A stretch of DNA of 64,000 nucleotides from Rhodococcoides corynebacterioides NBRC 14404 (GCF_001894765.1 NZ_BCWV01000003.1:248001-312000), one strand, 5' to 3'. Counted from the stretch's first letter, positions 33,117-43,637 are shown. Translations and numbers: made by a program. The notes: generated by a model from the letters alone, not told the origin.

Positions 33117-33595
33117 CCTCAAAGATCGTCGACGATCGCCGGTCCGACGCACCGTGTTTCTCGGTACCCGAAATCCGACCCGGTCATGCGCACACCGAAG
33201 GGCGCACACGACTCGAACTGCAACATGGTCACATCGTTCCGTGGTCGAGTGCCGTTACCGCGAGCGGCGGCTTCCCGCGCCCGCGTGGGCCGATGGTTCC
33301 TCCTCGTGTTCGTCGTCGACACCGTCATCATCGTCCGTCCGGTCGCCTGCTCTCCGGCGACGCGCCGGTCGCGTCGGCCGAGCGAGGACCCCCCGCGAGT
33401 TCGGTCGACGCACCGAGGCGCCGACCGAGCCTACTCGAGCACACTCGGGAGCACCGAATCGTGAGACCGCACGATCGACGACCCCATACGGGTGCGCACT
33501 GCCCGTGAGACTCCACGAACCTCGTTCTGGACCCTACCGGTCGGTAGGCCCGTCGGCGTTCCTTTGGAGAGGGTCACGATCGTCATTCGTTCGCC
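33117..33595. promoter_or_regulatory. NRPS upstream region, 479 bases without a supported gene
   Basis: This gap lies between the amidohydrolase stop and the NRPS start, both minus strand, and should hold the NRPS promoter. The one clear signal is the palindrome at 33533-33548. A 70-codon minus-strand frame (33119-33331) ending two bases before the NRPS start has no recognisable domain and no MbtH signature, so it is not annotated. Confidence 0.5.
33533..33548. promoter_or_regulatory. Palindrome CCTACCG-GT-CGGTAGG, candidate TetR-type operator
   Basis: Two perfect 7-base arms (CCTACCG / CGGTAGG) are separated by GT, about 420 bases upstream of the NRPS start and just after the amidohydrolase stop. 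Arm length, spacing and the ACCG/CGGT core resemble TetR-family operators. No T-tract follows on either strand, which argues against a terminator. No TetR gene is in the window. Confidence 0.35.
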
Positions 33596-35089
33596 CTACG
33601 CCGACAGATGGGTGACCCGCCCCCCGGAGACCGTCGCGAGCACCGGAACCGACCGCAGATCCGCGTTGGAGAGCAGGTGCGGCCACTGCGCGAGCACGGT
33701 CAGATCGGCGGCCGATCCCACCGTCACCGCGTCGCGCCCACCGCACGCCGACCGCAGTGCCGCCGACAGCGGCAACGCCTCGTCGGGCTCCCACGGCGGC
33801 CGGTCGTCGTCGGTCCGGTGCACGGCGTCGGCCACCGCGGCGCGGGGGTCGGGCGGTGAGACCGGGGCGTCGGACCCGAACTGCAGAGCGACCCCCAGCC
33901 GGTGCAACGACCCGTAGGGATAGGCCCGCGAGGCGCGGCCCGCCCACAGAAGGTCGACGACGTCCCGATCGCTCATCGCGTGCTGTGGCTGGATCGACGC
34001 GACGACACCGAGGTCGGCGAACCGGGCGAGGTCCACCGGGCGCACCTGCTGGGCGTGCTCGATCCGGGCGCCGACGGTGGGCAGCTCGCCGGTGCGCATC
34101 CGGGCCCGGACCGCGGCGACGGCGTCGAGCACCACGGTGTTGGCGCGATCCCCGATCGCGTGGACCGCGGACGCGATGGAACCCGACGCGGCCGTGGTCA
34201 TGAGCCGGACCAGCTCGGGCTGATCGACCAGGAGCAGGCCGTGCGACTCGTGGCTGCCGCCGTCGTCGGGATAGGGGTCGTGGCAGCACGCGGTCCGCGT
34301 GTTCAGCGATCCGTCGGCCATGATCTTCAGCGGGCCCATGCGGACGGTGCCGGCGGTGTCCGGTACCGGCTCTCCCGTGCGTCGACCCACTTCGACGCAG
34401 TGCTCGAGCCACGTCGACCACGTCGACGCGGTCACTCGCACCGCGGGCAGTCGGCGCGCCGCTCGACGCGCCCACGACGACCAGTTGTCGTCGTACTCGA
34501 AGTCGAGGATCTCGGTGATGCCGCGGCGCGCCAACTCGTCGGCGCCGTCGAGCACCTGCCGGTCCACCTCGGCGTCGTCGACCCGCGCATCGAGAACGGC
34601 GAGCATGGCGATCGCGTCGTGATCGCGCAGGTAGCCGGTGGGATGGACCACGCCCAGTGCGTCCATCAGCGACGGTGACAGCCACACCGAGTGCAGGTCC
34701 ATGCTCGTCACGGCGACGTGGACGCCCGGCAGCGCCGCCTCGAGCATGTCCTTGTGCGGGGGCGTCGACCACAGCGCGGCGCGGTACCCGTGGGCCCGGA
34801 CGACGGATCCCGGCACGGCGGACCCCGCCACCAGGGTGTCGACGACGTCGGCCGCGCTCGTCGCGTCGCCGACGTCGATGCGGTTGCGGGCCAACGACCA
34901 CTGCGCCATGTGCACGTGCCCGTCCACGAACCCCGGCAGGAGCACCCCGCCGGCACCGTCGACGACGTCATCCCCCGCGGCGCTCAGCCGCTCGCCGGGA
35001 GCGGAGATCTCGGTGACGCGGTCGCCCTCGACGCGAACGTCGGACAACCCCTCCCGCGCGGGATCGACCCGCACCCGTTGCAGCAACAC
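33596..35089 (-). CDS. YtcJ-type metal-dependent amidohydrolase
   Basis: A 497-aa cytoplasmic amidohydrolase of the YtcJ/PF07969 type. GFVDGHVHMAQWS supplies the HxH metal ligands of the first beta strand, HAIGDRAN and IEHAQQ supply the later His ligands, and GSDAPVSPPDP supplies the catalytic Asp. The reading frame extends upstream into eutC, but the conserved N-terminal beta-sandwich (VLLQRVRVDP...) begins at the GTG at 35089, 38 bases after the eutC stop; the TTG at 35086 is an alternative. It is the last gene of the eat-eutB-eutC operon. A role in releasing ethanolamine or a related amine from an N-acyl precursor is possible but is only inferred from position. Confidence 0.85.
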   Translation of the reverse strand: MLLQRVRVDPAREGLSDVRVEGDRVTEISAPGERLSAAGDDVVDGAGGVLLPGFVDGHVHMAQWSLARNRIDVGDATSAADVVDTLVAGSAVPGSVVRAHGYRAALWSTPPHKDMLEAALPGVHVAVTSMDLHSVWLSPSLMDALGVVHPTGYLRDHDAIAMLAVLDARVDDAEVDRQVLDGADELARRGITEILDFEYDDNWSSWARRAARRLPAVRVTASTWSTWLEHCVEVGRRTGEPVPDTAGTVRMGPLKIMADGSLNTRTACCHDPYPDDGGSHESHGLLLVDQPELVRLMTTAASGSIASAVHAIGDRANTVVLDAVAAVRARMRTGELPTVGARIEHAQQVRPVDLARFADLGVVASIQPQHAMSDRDVVDLLWAGRASRAYPYGSLHRLGVALQFGSDAPVSPPDPRAAVADAVHRTDDDRPPWEPDEALPLSAALRSACGGRDAVTVGSAADLTVLAQWPHLLSNADLRSVPVLATVSGGRVTHLSA

Positions 35090-35127
35090 GAGAGGAGACT
35101 GTAGGCCCCGAGCGTCGGCCCCGATGC

Positions 35128-35853
35128 TCAGGTCAGTTCGCGGGACGAGTCCTTGAGATCGACACCCGATCGGCCCAGTTGCCGTGCCCCCGCGACCAGC
35201 GACGCCGCCACGCGCGCCGCGTGGTCGTAGGTCATCCCGCCGGGTGGGTGGATGTTGGAGATGCAGTTGCGCTCGGCGTCGCTGCGCCCCGGCCGCGGCT
35301 GGTGAGTGAGGTAGATCCCGAGGCTGTCGGCCACCGACAGGCCGGGACGCTCCCCGATGACCACGAGGACGGTGCCGACGCCGAGCGCCTCGCCCACGTG
35401 ATCGCCGAGCGCCACCCGCGCCTGCGTGGCGACGACGGGCGGCGCGATCGTGAACGTGCCGAGAGCGTCGGCGAGGGCGCGCGTGAGCCCGACACCGTGC
35501 TCGGCGAGAGCCCGCGGGGACAGCCCGTCGCACAGGACGATGCCGAGATCGGCGTCGGTGCGCGGTAGGGCCGACAGATCGGCCGGCAGCCGCCCGAGAT
35601 CGGGTCGGCGCAGGTACTCGCTCCTCGACTCCGCGCGGCTCGACACGACGACGGGGTCCCCGAGTCCGAGTTCCGTCAGCTCGGCGACGACCGCGTCGAC
35701 GTCGAGGGGCATGTGGACGGCGTCGCGGGCCGCCGCGTGGGCGGCCTGGAACTCGAGCACCCGCGACGTCGGCAACGCATCGCCCGCCCGACCCAGTCCG
35801 ATCCGGGCCTGCGTCGTGAGCCGCAGATCGGACCAGAAGTCGGGGGCGGTCAT
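35128..35853 (-). CDS. eutC: Ethanolamine ammonia-lyase small subunit
   Basis: The small (beta) subunit of adenosylcobalamin-dependent ethanolamine ammonia-lyase, which with EutB converts ethanolamine to acetaldehyde and ammonia. Family features are DFWSDLRLTTQARIGLGRAGDALPT at the start, VLCDGLSPRAL and VVIGERPGLS in the middle, and NCISNIHPPGGM near the C terminus. The start at 35853 (MTAPDFW) is preferred; a longer frame from 35910 would add 19 Arg-rich residues overlapping the eutB end. The 241-aa length is slightly short of enterobacterial EutC but normal for actinobacteria. Confidence 0.95.
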   Translation of the reverse strand: MTAPDFWSDLRLTTQARIGLGRAGDALPTSRVLEFQAAHAAARDAVHMPLDVDAVVAELTELGLGDPVVVSSRAESRSEYLRRPDLGRLPADLSALPRTDADLGIVLCDGLSPRALAEHGVGLTRALADALGTFTIAPPVVATQARVALGDHVGEALGVGTVLVVIGERPGLSVADSLGIYLTHQPRPGRSDAERNCISNIHPPGGMTYDHAARVAASLVAGARQLGRSGVDLKDSSRELT

Positions 35854-35887
35854 GCCGGGGCCGCCGATGCGCGGAGCGGCGAGGCGG

Positions 35888-37300
35888 TCACGCCGGAGCC
35901 GCCAATGCACGCAGCGGCGAGGTCGAGGCGTCGACGGGAAGGACCCGGCCGGCGTCGTCGGTCATGCCGAGTCGGTGCATCCACGCCTCGAACTCGGGCG
36001 CGGGCTTGAGTCCCAGCACCTGCCGGACGTAGAGCGCGTCGTGGAAGGACAGGCTCTGGTAGCCGAGCATGACGTCGTCGGCGCCCGGCACCGCGATGAC
36101 GAACGCCGCCCCGGCCGCGCCCAGGAGCGTGAGCAGCGTATCCATGTCGTCCTGGTCGGCCTCGGCGTGGTTGGTGTAGCAGACGTCGACGCCCATCGGC
36201 AGGCCGAGCAGCTTGCCGCAGAAGTGGTCCTCGAGGCCGGCGCGGACGATCTGCTTGCCGTCGTAGAGGTACTCGGGGCCGATGAACCCCACCACGGTGT
36301 TGACCAGCAGGGGGTCCAGCGCGCGGGCCAGACCGTAGGCGCGGGTCTCGAGCGTCTGCTGATCCACCGGTTTCCCGCCGGCGCCGAGGTGGGCACCGGC
36401 CGAGAGCGCCGACCCCTGGCCCGTCTCGAGGTACATCACGTTGTCGCCGACGGTGCCGCGGTGCAACGACTTTCCCGCCTCGTTCGCCTCGAGCAGCATG
36501 GGCACGGTGACGCCGAAGCTGCGGTTGGCGCCCTCGGTCCCCGCGATGGACTGGAACACCAGATCCACCGGCACACCCTTCTCGATCAGACCGACCGTCG
36601 TCGTCACGTGGGAGAGGACGCAGGACTGCACGGGGATCTCGAACCGCTGCCGGATCTCGTCGAGCAGATACAGCAGATCGGCTGTGGCGGAGGGGGAATC
36701 GGTGGCGGGGTTGACGCCGATCACCGCATCGCCGGACCCCATGAGCAGCCCGTCGAGCGTGGCCGCGGCGATGCCGTGCGGGTCGTCGGTCGGGTGGTTC
36801 GGCTGCAGGCGTGTCGCCATCGTGCCGGGCAGACCGATCGTGGTGCGGAACGCCGACGTCACCACTGCGGCCTTGGCCACCGCGATCAGATCCTGGTTCC
36901 GCATGATCTTGCTCGTGGCCGCGACCATCTCCGGCGTGAGACCGGGAGCAAGGGCGCGCAGGGTCTCCGCGCTGCCGGATTCCGCTGCGACGGTGAGCAG
37001 GTGGTCGCGCAGGCCGCCGACGGTCAGGTGCGAGACGGCGCCGAACGCGTCGGCATCGTGCGCGTCGCAGATGAGCCGGGTGACCTCGTCGTCCTCGTAC
37101 GGCACCACCTGCTCGTCGAGGAAGGTCTGCAGGGGCAGGTCGGCGAGAACCCATGCGGCGGCGGCACGTTCGGCGTCGGACTCGGCCGCACAGCCGGCCA
37201 GACGATCCCCGGATCGCGGCGGTGTCGCCTTCGCCATCACCTCGACCAGCCCGTCGAAGGTGTAGGTGCTGCCGGCCAGGGACTGTCGGTACACGGTCAT
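35888..37300 (-). CDS. eutB: Ethanolamine ammonia-lyase large subunit
   Basis: A 470-aa catalytic (alpha) subunit of B12-dependent ethanolamine ammonia-lyase. It shows the EutB TIM-barrel signatures KIMRNQDL, GLPGTMATRLQPNHP, GVNPATDS, SIAGTEGANRSFGV, GFIGPEYLYDGKQI and DVCYTNHAEADQDDMD. The start ATG overlaps the permease stop by 4 bases, so translation is probably coupled. No shell-protein genes (eutM, eutL and others) are nearby, consistent with the compartment-free actinobacterial pathway. Confidence 0.97.
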   Translation of the reverse strand: MTVYRQSLAGSTYTFDGLVEVMAKATPPRSGDRLAGCAAESDAERAAAAWVLADLPLQTFLDEQVVPYEDDEVTRLICDAHDADAFGAVSHLTVGGLRDHLLTVAAESGSAETLRALAPGLTPEMVAATSKIMRNQDLIAVAKAAVVTSAFRTTIGLPGTMATRLQPNHPTDDPHGIAAATLDGLLMGSGDAVIGVNPATDSPSATADLLYLLDEIRQRFEIPVQSCVLSHVTTTVGLIEKGVPVDLVFQSIAGTEGANRSFGVTVPMLLEANEAGKSLHRGTVGDNVMYLETGQGSALSAGAHLGAGGKPVDQQTLETRAYGLARALDPLLVNTVVGFIGPEYLYDGKQIVRAGLEDHFCGKLLGLPMGVDVCYTNHAEADQDDMDTLLTLLGAAGAAFVIAVPGADDVMLGYQSLSFHDALYVRQVLGLKPAPEFEAWMHRLGMTDDAGRVLPVDASTSPLRALAAPA

Positions 37301-38715
37301 TCCAGGTCACGCTCCGCATCGGCCAGGGCGGCGAACTCCTCGTCCGGCGACGAGGCCACCAGACGGTGGCGGCTGTACAGACCGAAGTACGCCATGAAGG
37401 CGGCGAACACGACCAGGCACCACAGCGCCGCCTGACTGTCCACCAGGAAGGTGGCCACCACGGCGAGGGCAGCGACCACCAGCGCGAAGCCGGTGGTCAC
37501 CGTGCCGCCGGGAGTGCGGTAGGGCCGCGGCATGTCGGGCTCGCGGCGGCGGAGCACGATGTGGCTCACCATCATCAGAACGTAGCTGAGCGCGGCGCCG
37601 AAGACGGCCATGTTCAGCAACATCGAGCCCTTGCCGGTGAAGGTCAGGGCGAAGCCGATGACACCCGGCACGATCAGCGCCAGCGTCGGCGCCTTGCGGG
37701 AGTTCACCACCGACATCGACTTCGGGAGGTAGCCCGCCCGGCTCAGGGCGAACAGCTGCCGCGAGTAGGCGTACATGATGGAGAAGAAGCTGGCGACCAG
37801 ACCGGCGAGGCCGATGTAGTTGACCACCGTCGCGGCGCCGCTGTCGCCCAGCGCCTCCACCAGTGGGTTGCCCGAGGACTGCATCGCGTCCGCGCCGCCG
37901 GCCCCCGTCACCAGGATCAGCATGGCGGCGGCCGTCACCAGCAACACGGCCATGGCCGCGATGATGCCGCGCGGGACGTTGCGCGCCGGGTCCTTGGCTT
38001 CCTCGGCCGCCAGCGGGACACCCTCGATGGCGAGGAAGAACCAGATCGCGAACGGCACCGCCGCCCAGATGCCCAGGTAACCCATGGGCAGGAAGCTCGA
38101 CGCGCCCGCGGCGTCGGTCGGCTCGATGTCGGTGAGGTTGGCGGCGTCGAACATCGGCACCGCGGCGATCACGAAGATCAGCAGACCCACCAGCGCGATC
38201 GCCGTGATGACGAACATGACCTTGAGCGCCTCGCCCACCCCGGCCAGGTGCACGCCGATGAAGATCGCGTACACGGCCAGGTACACCCACCACCCGTCGG
38301 TGATGCCGAACAGCCCGAGCGACTCGACGTACGCCCCGATGAAGGTCGCGATGGCCGCCGGGGCGATCGCGTACTCGATGAGAATGGCCGTGCCCGTGGC
38401 GAATCCGCCCCAGGGGCCGAGTGCGCGCCGCGCGAACGTGTAACCACCGCCCGCCGCGGGCAGAGCCGACGACATCTCCGCCATCCCCAGCACCATCGCG
38501 AGGTACATGCCGGCGATCAGCACCGCCGCGATCGCGAGGCCGCCGAAGCCGCCCTGCTCGAGCCCGAAGTTCCAGCCCGAGTAGTCACCCGACACCACGT
38601 AGCTCACGCCGAGGCCGGCGAGCAGCACCCACCCCGCCGTGCCCGACCTCAGGGTGCGTTTGGCGAGGTAGTCGTCGGTGGGCTGGGTGTCGGATCGGGG
38701 TTCCTTGACGGCCAT
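37297..38715 (-). CDS. eat: Ethanolamine permease (APC family)
   Basis: A 472-aa amino acid/polyamine-type transporter with about 12 membrane segments. It matches the ethanolamine permease subfamily, with the GDYSGWNFGLEQGGFGG stretch near the N terminus and FAIWFFLAIEGVPLAAEEAKDP in the middle. It is the first gene of the eut operon. The start has a GAAAGG ribosome site 7 bases upstream. It imports the EutBC substrate. Confidence 0.93.
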   Translation of the reverse strand: MAVKEPRSDTQPTDDYLAKRTLRSGTAGWVLLAGLGVSYVVSGDYSGWNFGLEQGGFGGLAIAAVLIAGMYLAMVLGMAEMSSALPAAGGGYTFARRALGPWGGFATGTAILIEYAIAPAAIATFIGAYVESLGLFGITDGWWVYLAVYAIFIGVHLAGVGEALKVMFVITAIALVGLLIFVIAAVPMFDAANLTDIEPTDAAGASSFLPMGYLGIWAAVPFAIWFFLAIEGVPLAAEEAKDPARNVPRGIIAAMAVLLVTAAAMLILVTGAGGADAMQSSGNPLVEALGDSGAATVVNYIGLAGLVASFFSIMYAYSRQLFALSRAGYLPKSMSVVNSRKAPTLALIVPGVIGFALTFTGKGSMLLNMAVFGAALSYVLMMVSHIVLRRREPDMPRPYRTPGGTVTTGFALVVAALAVVATFLVDSQAALWCLVVFAAFMAYFGLYSRHRLVASSPDEEFAALADAERDLE

Positions 38716-38891
38716 GGTGAGCCTTTCTCGCGGGGGGTGGTGGAACCGTAGGTGGGGTGTGTTGCGGGGGTATTGCCGCGTGTTTGCGTACGGTCGCGGT
38801 TTCTGTGCAGTAGTCCACCGTGGAGGTGGACGACTGCACCGAGAGCGGTGCGGTTCGGAACTCCGCGGGCCACTGCTGCGTCGATCAGGTC
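38716..38891. promoter_or_regulatory. Divergent intergenic region, eat / DUF559 gene
   Basis: 176 bases between the minus-strand permease start and the plus-strand DUF559 gene start. It should hold the eut operon promoter and contains the first of the two flanking hairpins. I see no cobalamin riboswitch signature here, although the operon encodes a B12-dependent enzyme. Confidence 0.4.
38805..38839. repeat. Hairpin repeat, left copy
   Basis: An inverted repeat with arm GTGCAGTAGTCCACC, a 5-base loop and arm GGTGGACGACTGCAC (14 of 15 pairs). A nearly identical copy lies at 39735-39769 across the DUF559 gene stop codon. The pair brackets the gene and suggests an element boundary or a dispersed palindromic repeat. 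Confidence 0.75.
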
Positions 38892-39743
38892 ATGATCGAG
38901 AAGGTCCTCGCCCGGCAGGACGGCGTGATCACGGCTGCCCAGGCACGCGATGCCGGACTGACGCACCGGGTGATCGAGGGACGGGTGAACTCCGGAGCAT
39001 GGCGACGCATTGCTCGGGGGCTCTACGTCGCCGTGGACCGACCGTTCACCGACGAGGCCCGAGCGCGGTGCGCCGTGTGGTCCACCGGATCCGGGGTGTT
39101 GAGCGGCGCGGGGGCCGCGTTCTGGTTGGGATTGACCACCTACCTCGTTCCCGTGATCGAGGTGACGGTGCCTCGCACGGCGTCGGGGCGCAGCGCCTCG
39201 GGGGTGCGCATTCGACGACGCACGCTGGACCCGGCCGACGTCGTCGAGCTGCGAGGCATTCGCGTGACACGGTTGGAGCTGACGGTGCTCGAGGCGTCGA
39301 CCGTTCTGGGCCAACAACTCGTCGACCGTCAGTTGCAGCGGAACGCCACCCTCCCCGCCCTTCGACGGGCCCAGGACCGCAATGCTCGCCGCCACGGCCA
39401 TCGGGTGGCCGAGCGATATCTCCTCGCGGCCGAGGGCGGTGCCCGCTCGGAGGCCGAGCGGCTGGCGATCCGCCTGCTCACCGCCGACGGGCTGACCGGG
39501 TGGGAGGTCAACCACCCGTTCGGGGGCTACGTCATCGACATCGCATTCCCGGCGCTGCGCCTCGCGATCGAGATCGACGGGTGGGCGTTCCATTCGGACA
39601 GCACCGTCTTCCATCGAGACCGGCGACGCCAGAACGTTCTCGTCCGGCATTGGACGGTGCTGCGCTACACCTGGCACGACCTGACCCATCGACCCGACGA
39701 GGTCATCGCCGAGATCCGGCGCTTCGTGACTCGGGTGCAGTAG
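38892..39743 (+). CDS. AbiEi-like winged-helix / DUF559 nuclease-fold protein
   Basis: A 283-aa protein. Residues 1-60 resemble the AbiEi antitoxin-type winged helix (KVLARQDGVITAAQARDAGLTHRVI, then WRRIARGLYV). The C-terminal ~100 residues match DUF559, a Vsr-like PD-(D/E)xK fold, with DIAFPALRLAIEIDGWAFH and FHRDRRRQNVL...WTVLRYTWHDL. The ATG at 38892 is chosen because the N-terminal domain begins there; the longer frame from 38820 would start inside the hairpin. No toxin partner is adjacent. Such solitary genes are common in Rhodococcus and Mycobacterium and of unknown function; a nuclease or DNA-binding role is inferred from the fold. Confidence 0.85.
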   Translation: MIEKVLARQDGVITAAQARDAGLTHRVIEGRVNSGAWRRIARGLYVAVDRPFTDEARARCAVWSTGSGVLSGAGAAFWLGLTTYLVPVIEVTVPRTASGRSASGVRIRRRTLDPADVVELRGIRVTRLELTVLEASTVLGQQLVDRQLQRNATLPALRRAQDRNARRHGHRVAERYLLAAEGGARSEAERLAIRLLTADGLTGWEVNHPFGGYVIDIAFPALRLAIEIDGWAFHSDSTVFHRDRRRQNVLVRHWTVLRYTWHDLTHRPDEVIAEIRRFVTRVQ

Positions 39744-39769
39744 TCCACCGTGGGGGTGGACTACCGCAC
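39735..39769. repeat. Hairpin repeat, right copy, across the stop codon
   Basis: An inverted repeat with arm GTGCAGTAGTCCACC, loop GTGGG and arm GGTGGACTACCGCAC (14 of 15 pairs). It is almost identical to 38805-38839. The TAG stop of the DUF559 gene (39741-39743) lies inside the left arm, and the DUF779 gene ends 8 bases further right. It could act as a transcript end for both convergent genes, but no T-tract follows. Confidence 0.75.
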
Positions 39770-39776
39770 CGAACCG

Positions 39777-40303
39777 TCAGCCCTGCAGCGTCATACCCGG
39801 CACCGGGCAGGCATCGACGGCCTCGGCGACGACGACGGACTCGTCGGGCACCTCGGGCCGCTCACCCTCCTCCCACTGCGCCCCGGTGAGCGGGGGCTGG
39901 GAGGCGAGCGTCGACAGCTCGTCCTCGGTGAAGGCCCGGCCGCGACTGAGGAACCGCAGCCCCTCCGGTGTCTCGAGGGAGAAGCCGCTCCCCCGGCCGG
40001 GCACGACGTCGAGGACCATCTGCGTGTGCTTCCAGGCCTCGAACTGCGACCCGGAGATCCACACCGGCACGGCGTCGGCGTCGGCCGGCAGATCGGCGGG
40101 CACCGTGTCCACGTCGGCACGCAGATCGAGCAGGCCGAGCAACACGTCCCGATCCCCGACGATGAATTCGCCTGCGGGATAACACATCGGGGACGAGCCG
40201 TCGCAACACCCGCCGCTCTGATGCATCATCAGCGCGCCGTGGAGACCGCCGAGGCGACGGAGAAGCTCCATCGCCCCGGCGGTGGCCTTCAAGCGGGGCA
40301 GCA

Positions 40304-40304
<1 letters not shown>
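39777..40304 (-). CDS. DUF779 protein, partner of acetaldehyde dehydrogenase
   Basis: A 175-aa protein. The N-terminal ~125 residues match DUF779, with HQSGGCCDGSSPMCYPAGEF and SGSQFEAWKHTQMVLDVVPGRGSGFSLE; the conserved Cys cluster suggests metal or redox binding. The last ~45 residues are an extension. It overlaps the dehydrogenase stop as TGATG, so the two are coupled. DUF779 genes usually sit next to ExaC-type dehydrogenases, and the function is unknown. Confidence 0.9.
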
Positions 40305-41827
<1,523 letters not shown>

Positions 41828-41924
41828 CGAAGAGCTCCTTCGTCGCTCGTGATCCGCCCCCGTGTTTCCCGGGGGCTGTGATCGGGAACACTACGGAGCC
41901 GACCGTTGCAACACCGTTGCGTGC

Positions 41925-43637
41925 CTATCCCGCCTCGCCGTCGCGGTACTGGAGCGCCACCTCCACCCGCGACGTGCAGTCCCATTTCCGCATGATGTTG
42001 CGCAGGTGGCTGACCACCGTCCACCGCGAGATCCCCAGACGTGCCCCGATCTCGGAGTTGCCGAGTCCGGTGGCCACCAGCTCGGCGACCTGCTGTTCCC
42101 GGTCGGTCAGGCGCTCCGGCCCGGTCCCGGGCGCACCGGGAGCACCGCCGGCCACGGTGCCGTAGAGCGACCGCAGCATCGCTCCGGCGGACACCGGCAC
42201 CGGGGCGGCGGTGGCCCCGCGCATCCCGACCCCGACGTCGGCGACGACGTCCGCCAGCACCCGACGACGGTCGACGGTGACACCGTCCATCGCCGCGACG
42301 AGATCGAGGACCTCCGCGACGCGGGCGACGCCCTCGACTCCCGGTTCGCCGTGCAGCGGGCGAACGCACGACGCGAGGACGTGCACGAAGGCGTGATCGC
42401 CGTGCGACGCCGCGAGGGGGTACGCCGCGGCCACCCGACGACGTCCCACGGCCGATTCGCCGATGCGGGCGCGGATCGCGGCGTCGGTGACGTGGAGGCG
42501 GGCGAGCACGAGCGGGTCGCCGGCGATCGCGGCATGCACTCCGGCGACGGCGAGCACGTCCTGCGCGTCGGCGGTGCGGCCGTCGCCGAACAGACGGGCG
42601 GCCAGGTCGAGGGTGACCTGAGCCGCGGCGGCGGGAGCACCGCCCCCGGTCACGAAGCGATCGACCGCGGTCAGGACGGCACGGTCGTCGACGTGGACGG
42701 CCCACACGGCGGCGAGGACGTCGGCCCGCCAGGACACGGCGCGCTCGTCCGGTGCAGCGGTCGCGACGAGCAGGTGGCGGCACAGGGTGGTGTCGCCCGA
42801 CGCGAGGTGCAGGTCCGCCGACACGGCGCGCAAGCGAGTGCGGACGTCGTCGGGAACGCCTGGCGCGGCGCCGAGCATGCCCTGGACCCGGCGGTGCAGC
42901 TCGCGGTGCAACCCCACGGCGGCCAACGCCGGCGCCGACGCGTCGACGAGCGTGACGACGTCGGACCAGCGGCCGACGGCGGCGAGCCGGTCGAGCGCGA
43001 CGAGGGTCGACCTGCGGAGTTCGACCACGCGGGGCACGGAGCGCGCGGTGTCCGCGGCGGCGGCGCGGACGTCGTCGACGGTCCGCAGGTCGAGGGCGAG
43101 GGTTCGGGCCGGCATCGTCTCCGCCTGCCCGGCGAGGAGCCGTCCGCGCGCTTCGCGCACGGCGTCCCCGATTCCGCTCAGCCGCAACGCCACTCGCGAC
43201 CCCGACGTCGCGCCGCCCGCCGACGGATGCACCACCCGCACCACGCCCGACGACGCCAGCTCGGCGATCCCGGCGTCGACTTCCGTGTCGGGGGCGACCG
43301 CTCGGAGGGTGGCGACGGCCGTCGCACCGGCGGCCAGGTGAAGGGACCAGAGCACCTCGCGTGCCGCGTCGCCGCGCACGTCGCCGACCTCGACGAGCGC
43401 TCCGGCGAGCCGCTCGGCGAAGCCTGCCCACCCCGCGCCGTTCTGCAGCGCGTCGAGCACGACGGCGGGGCCGAGATCGAGCAGCGCCGCGGCACAGAGG
43501 GAGGGATCGTCGATGTCGATCTCGCAGCCCGCGAGCGCCTCGAGAGTGATCTCGTCGACGGCGTCGCCGTCCGCACCCCGGTCGATCAGGGCGGCACGCA
43601 GAGCGGTCGTGGGTTCCGGTCGCCGAGCGAAGGTCAC
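41925..43637 (-). CDS. Large LuxR-type transcriptional regulator
   Basis: 570 aa. Only the last ~65 residues are clearly recognisable, as a LuxR/GerE helix-turn-helix (LTDREQQVAELVATGLGNSEIGARLGISRWTVVSHLRNIM). The first ~480 residues are Ala/Val-rich helical sequence resembling tetratricopeptide-like regions of LAL regulators, but without a P-loop. The GTG start at 43637 has GGGAG upstream. It diverges from the lanM precursor gene across 296 bases holding a 20-base palindrome, so it is a candidate regulator of the lanthipeptide island; it could instead control exaC. Confidence 0.85.
   Translation of the reverse strand: MTFARRPEPTTALRAALIDRGADGDAVDEITLEALAGCEIDIDDPSLCAAALLDLGPAVVLDALQNGAGWAGFAERLAGALVEVGDVRGDAAREVLWSLHLAAGATAVATLRAVAPDTEVDAGIAELASSGVVRVVHPSAGGATSGSRVALRLSGIGDAVREARGRLLAGQAETMPARTLALDLRTVDDVRAAAADTARSVPRVVELRRSTLVALDRLAAVGRWSDVVTLVDASAPALAAVGLHRELHRRVQGMLGAAPGVPDDVRTRLRAVSADLHLASGDTTLCRHLLVATAAPDERAVSWRADVLAAVWAVHVDDRAVLTAVDRFVTGGGAPAAAAQVTLDLAARLFGDGRTADAQDVLAVAGVHAAIAGDPLVLARLHVTDAAIRARIGESAVGRRRVAAAYPLAASHGDHAFVHVLASCVRPLHGEPGVEGVARVAEVLDLVAAMDGVTVDRRRVLADVVADVGVGMRGATAAPVPVSAGAMLRSLYGTVAGGAPGAPGTGPERLTDREQQVAELVATGLGNSEIGARLGISRWTVVSHLRNIMRKWDCTSRVEVALQYRDGEAG

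Noticed and set aside
1-33116. Assignment of the NRPS to a siderophore pathway
   Set aside because: No hydroxyornithine or catechol tailoring genes or siderophore transporters are in the window, and only Ser and Gln/Glu codes are readable.
33119-33331. 70-codon minus-strand frame ending two bases before the NRPS start, considered as an MbtH-like gene
   Set aside because: It lacks the conserved MbtH pattern (no NPFDD or SLWP-type motif) and has a random composition.
171-33464. Very long plus-strand open frames opposite the NRPS (171-3944, 3984-20612, 24762-33464)
   Set aside because: They are antisense shadows caused by the high GC content and codon bias of the NRPS. Their translations are Arg/Gly/His-rich without domains, while the minus strand carries ordered C, A, PCP and E motifs throughout.
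38820-38891. Longer N terminus for the DUF559 protein from the GTG at 38820
   Set aside because: The added 24 residues begin within the hairpin repeat and have no similarity to the AbiEi-type domain; the ATG at 38892 fits the family.
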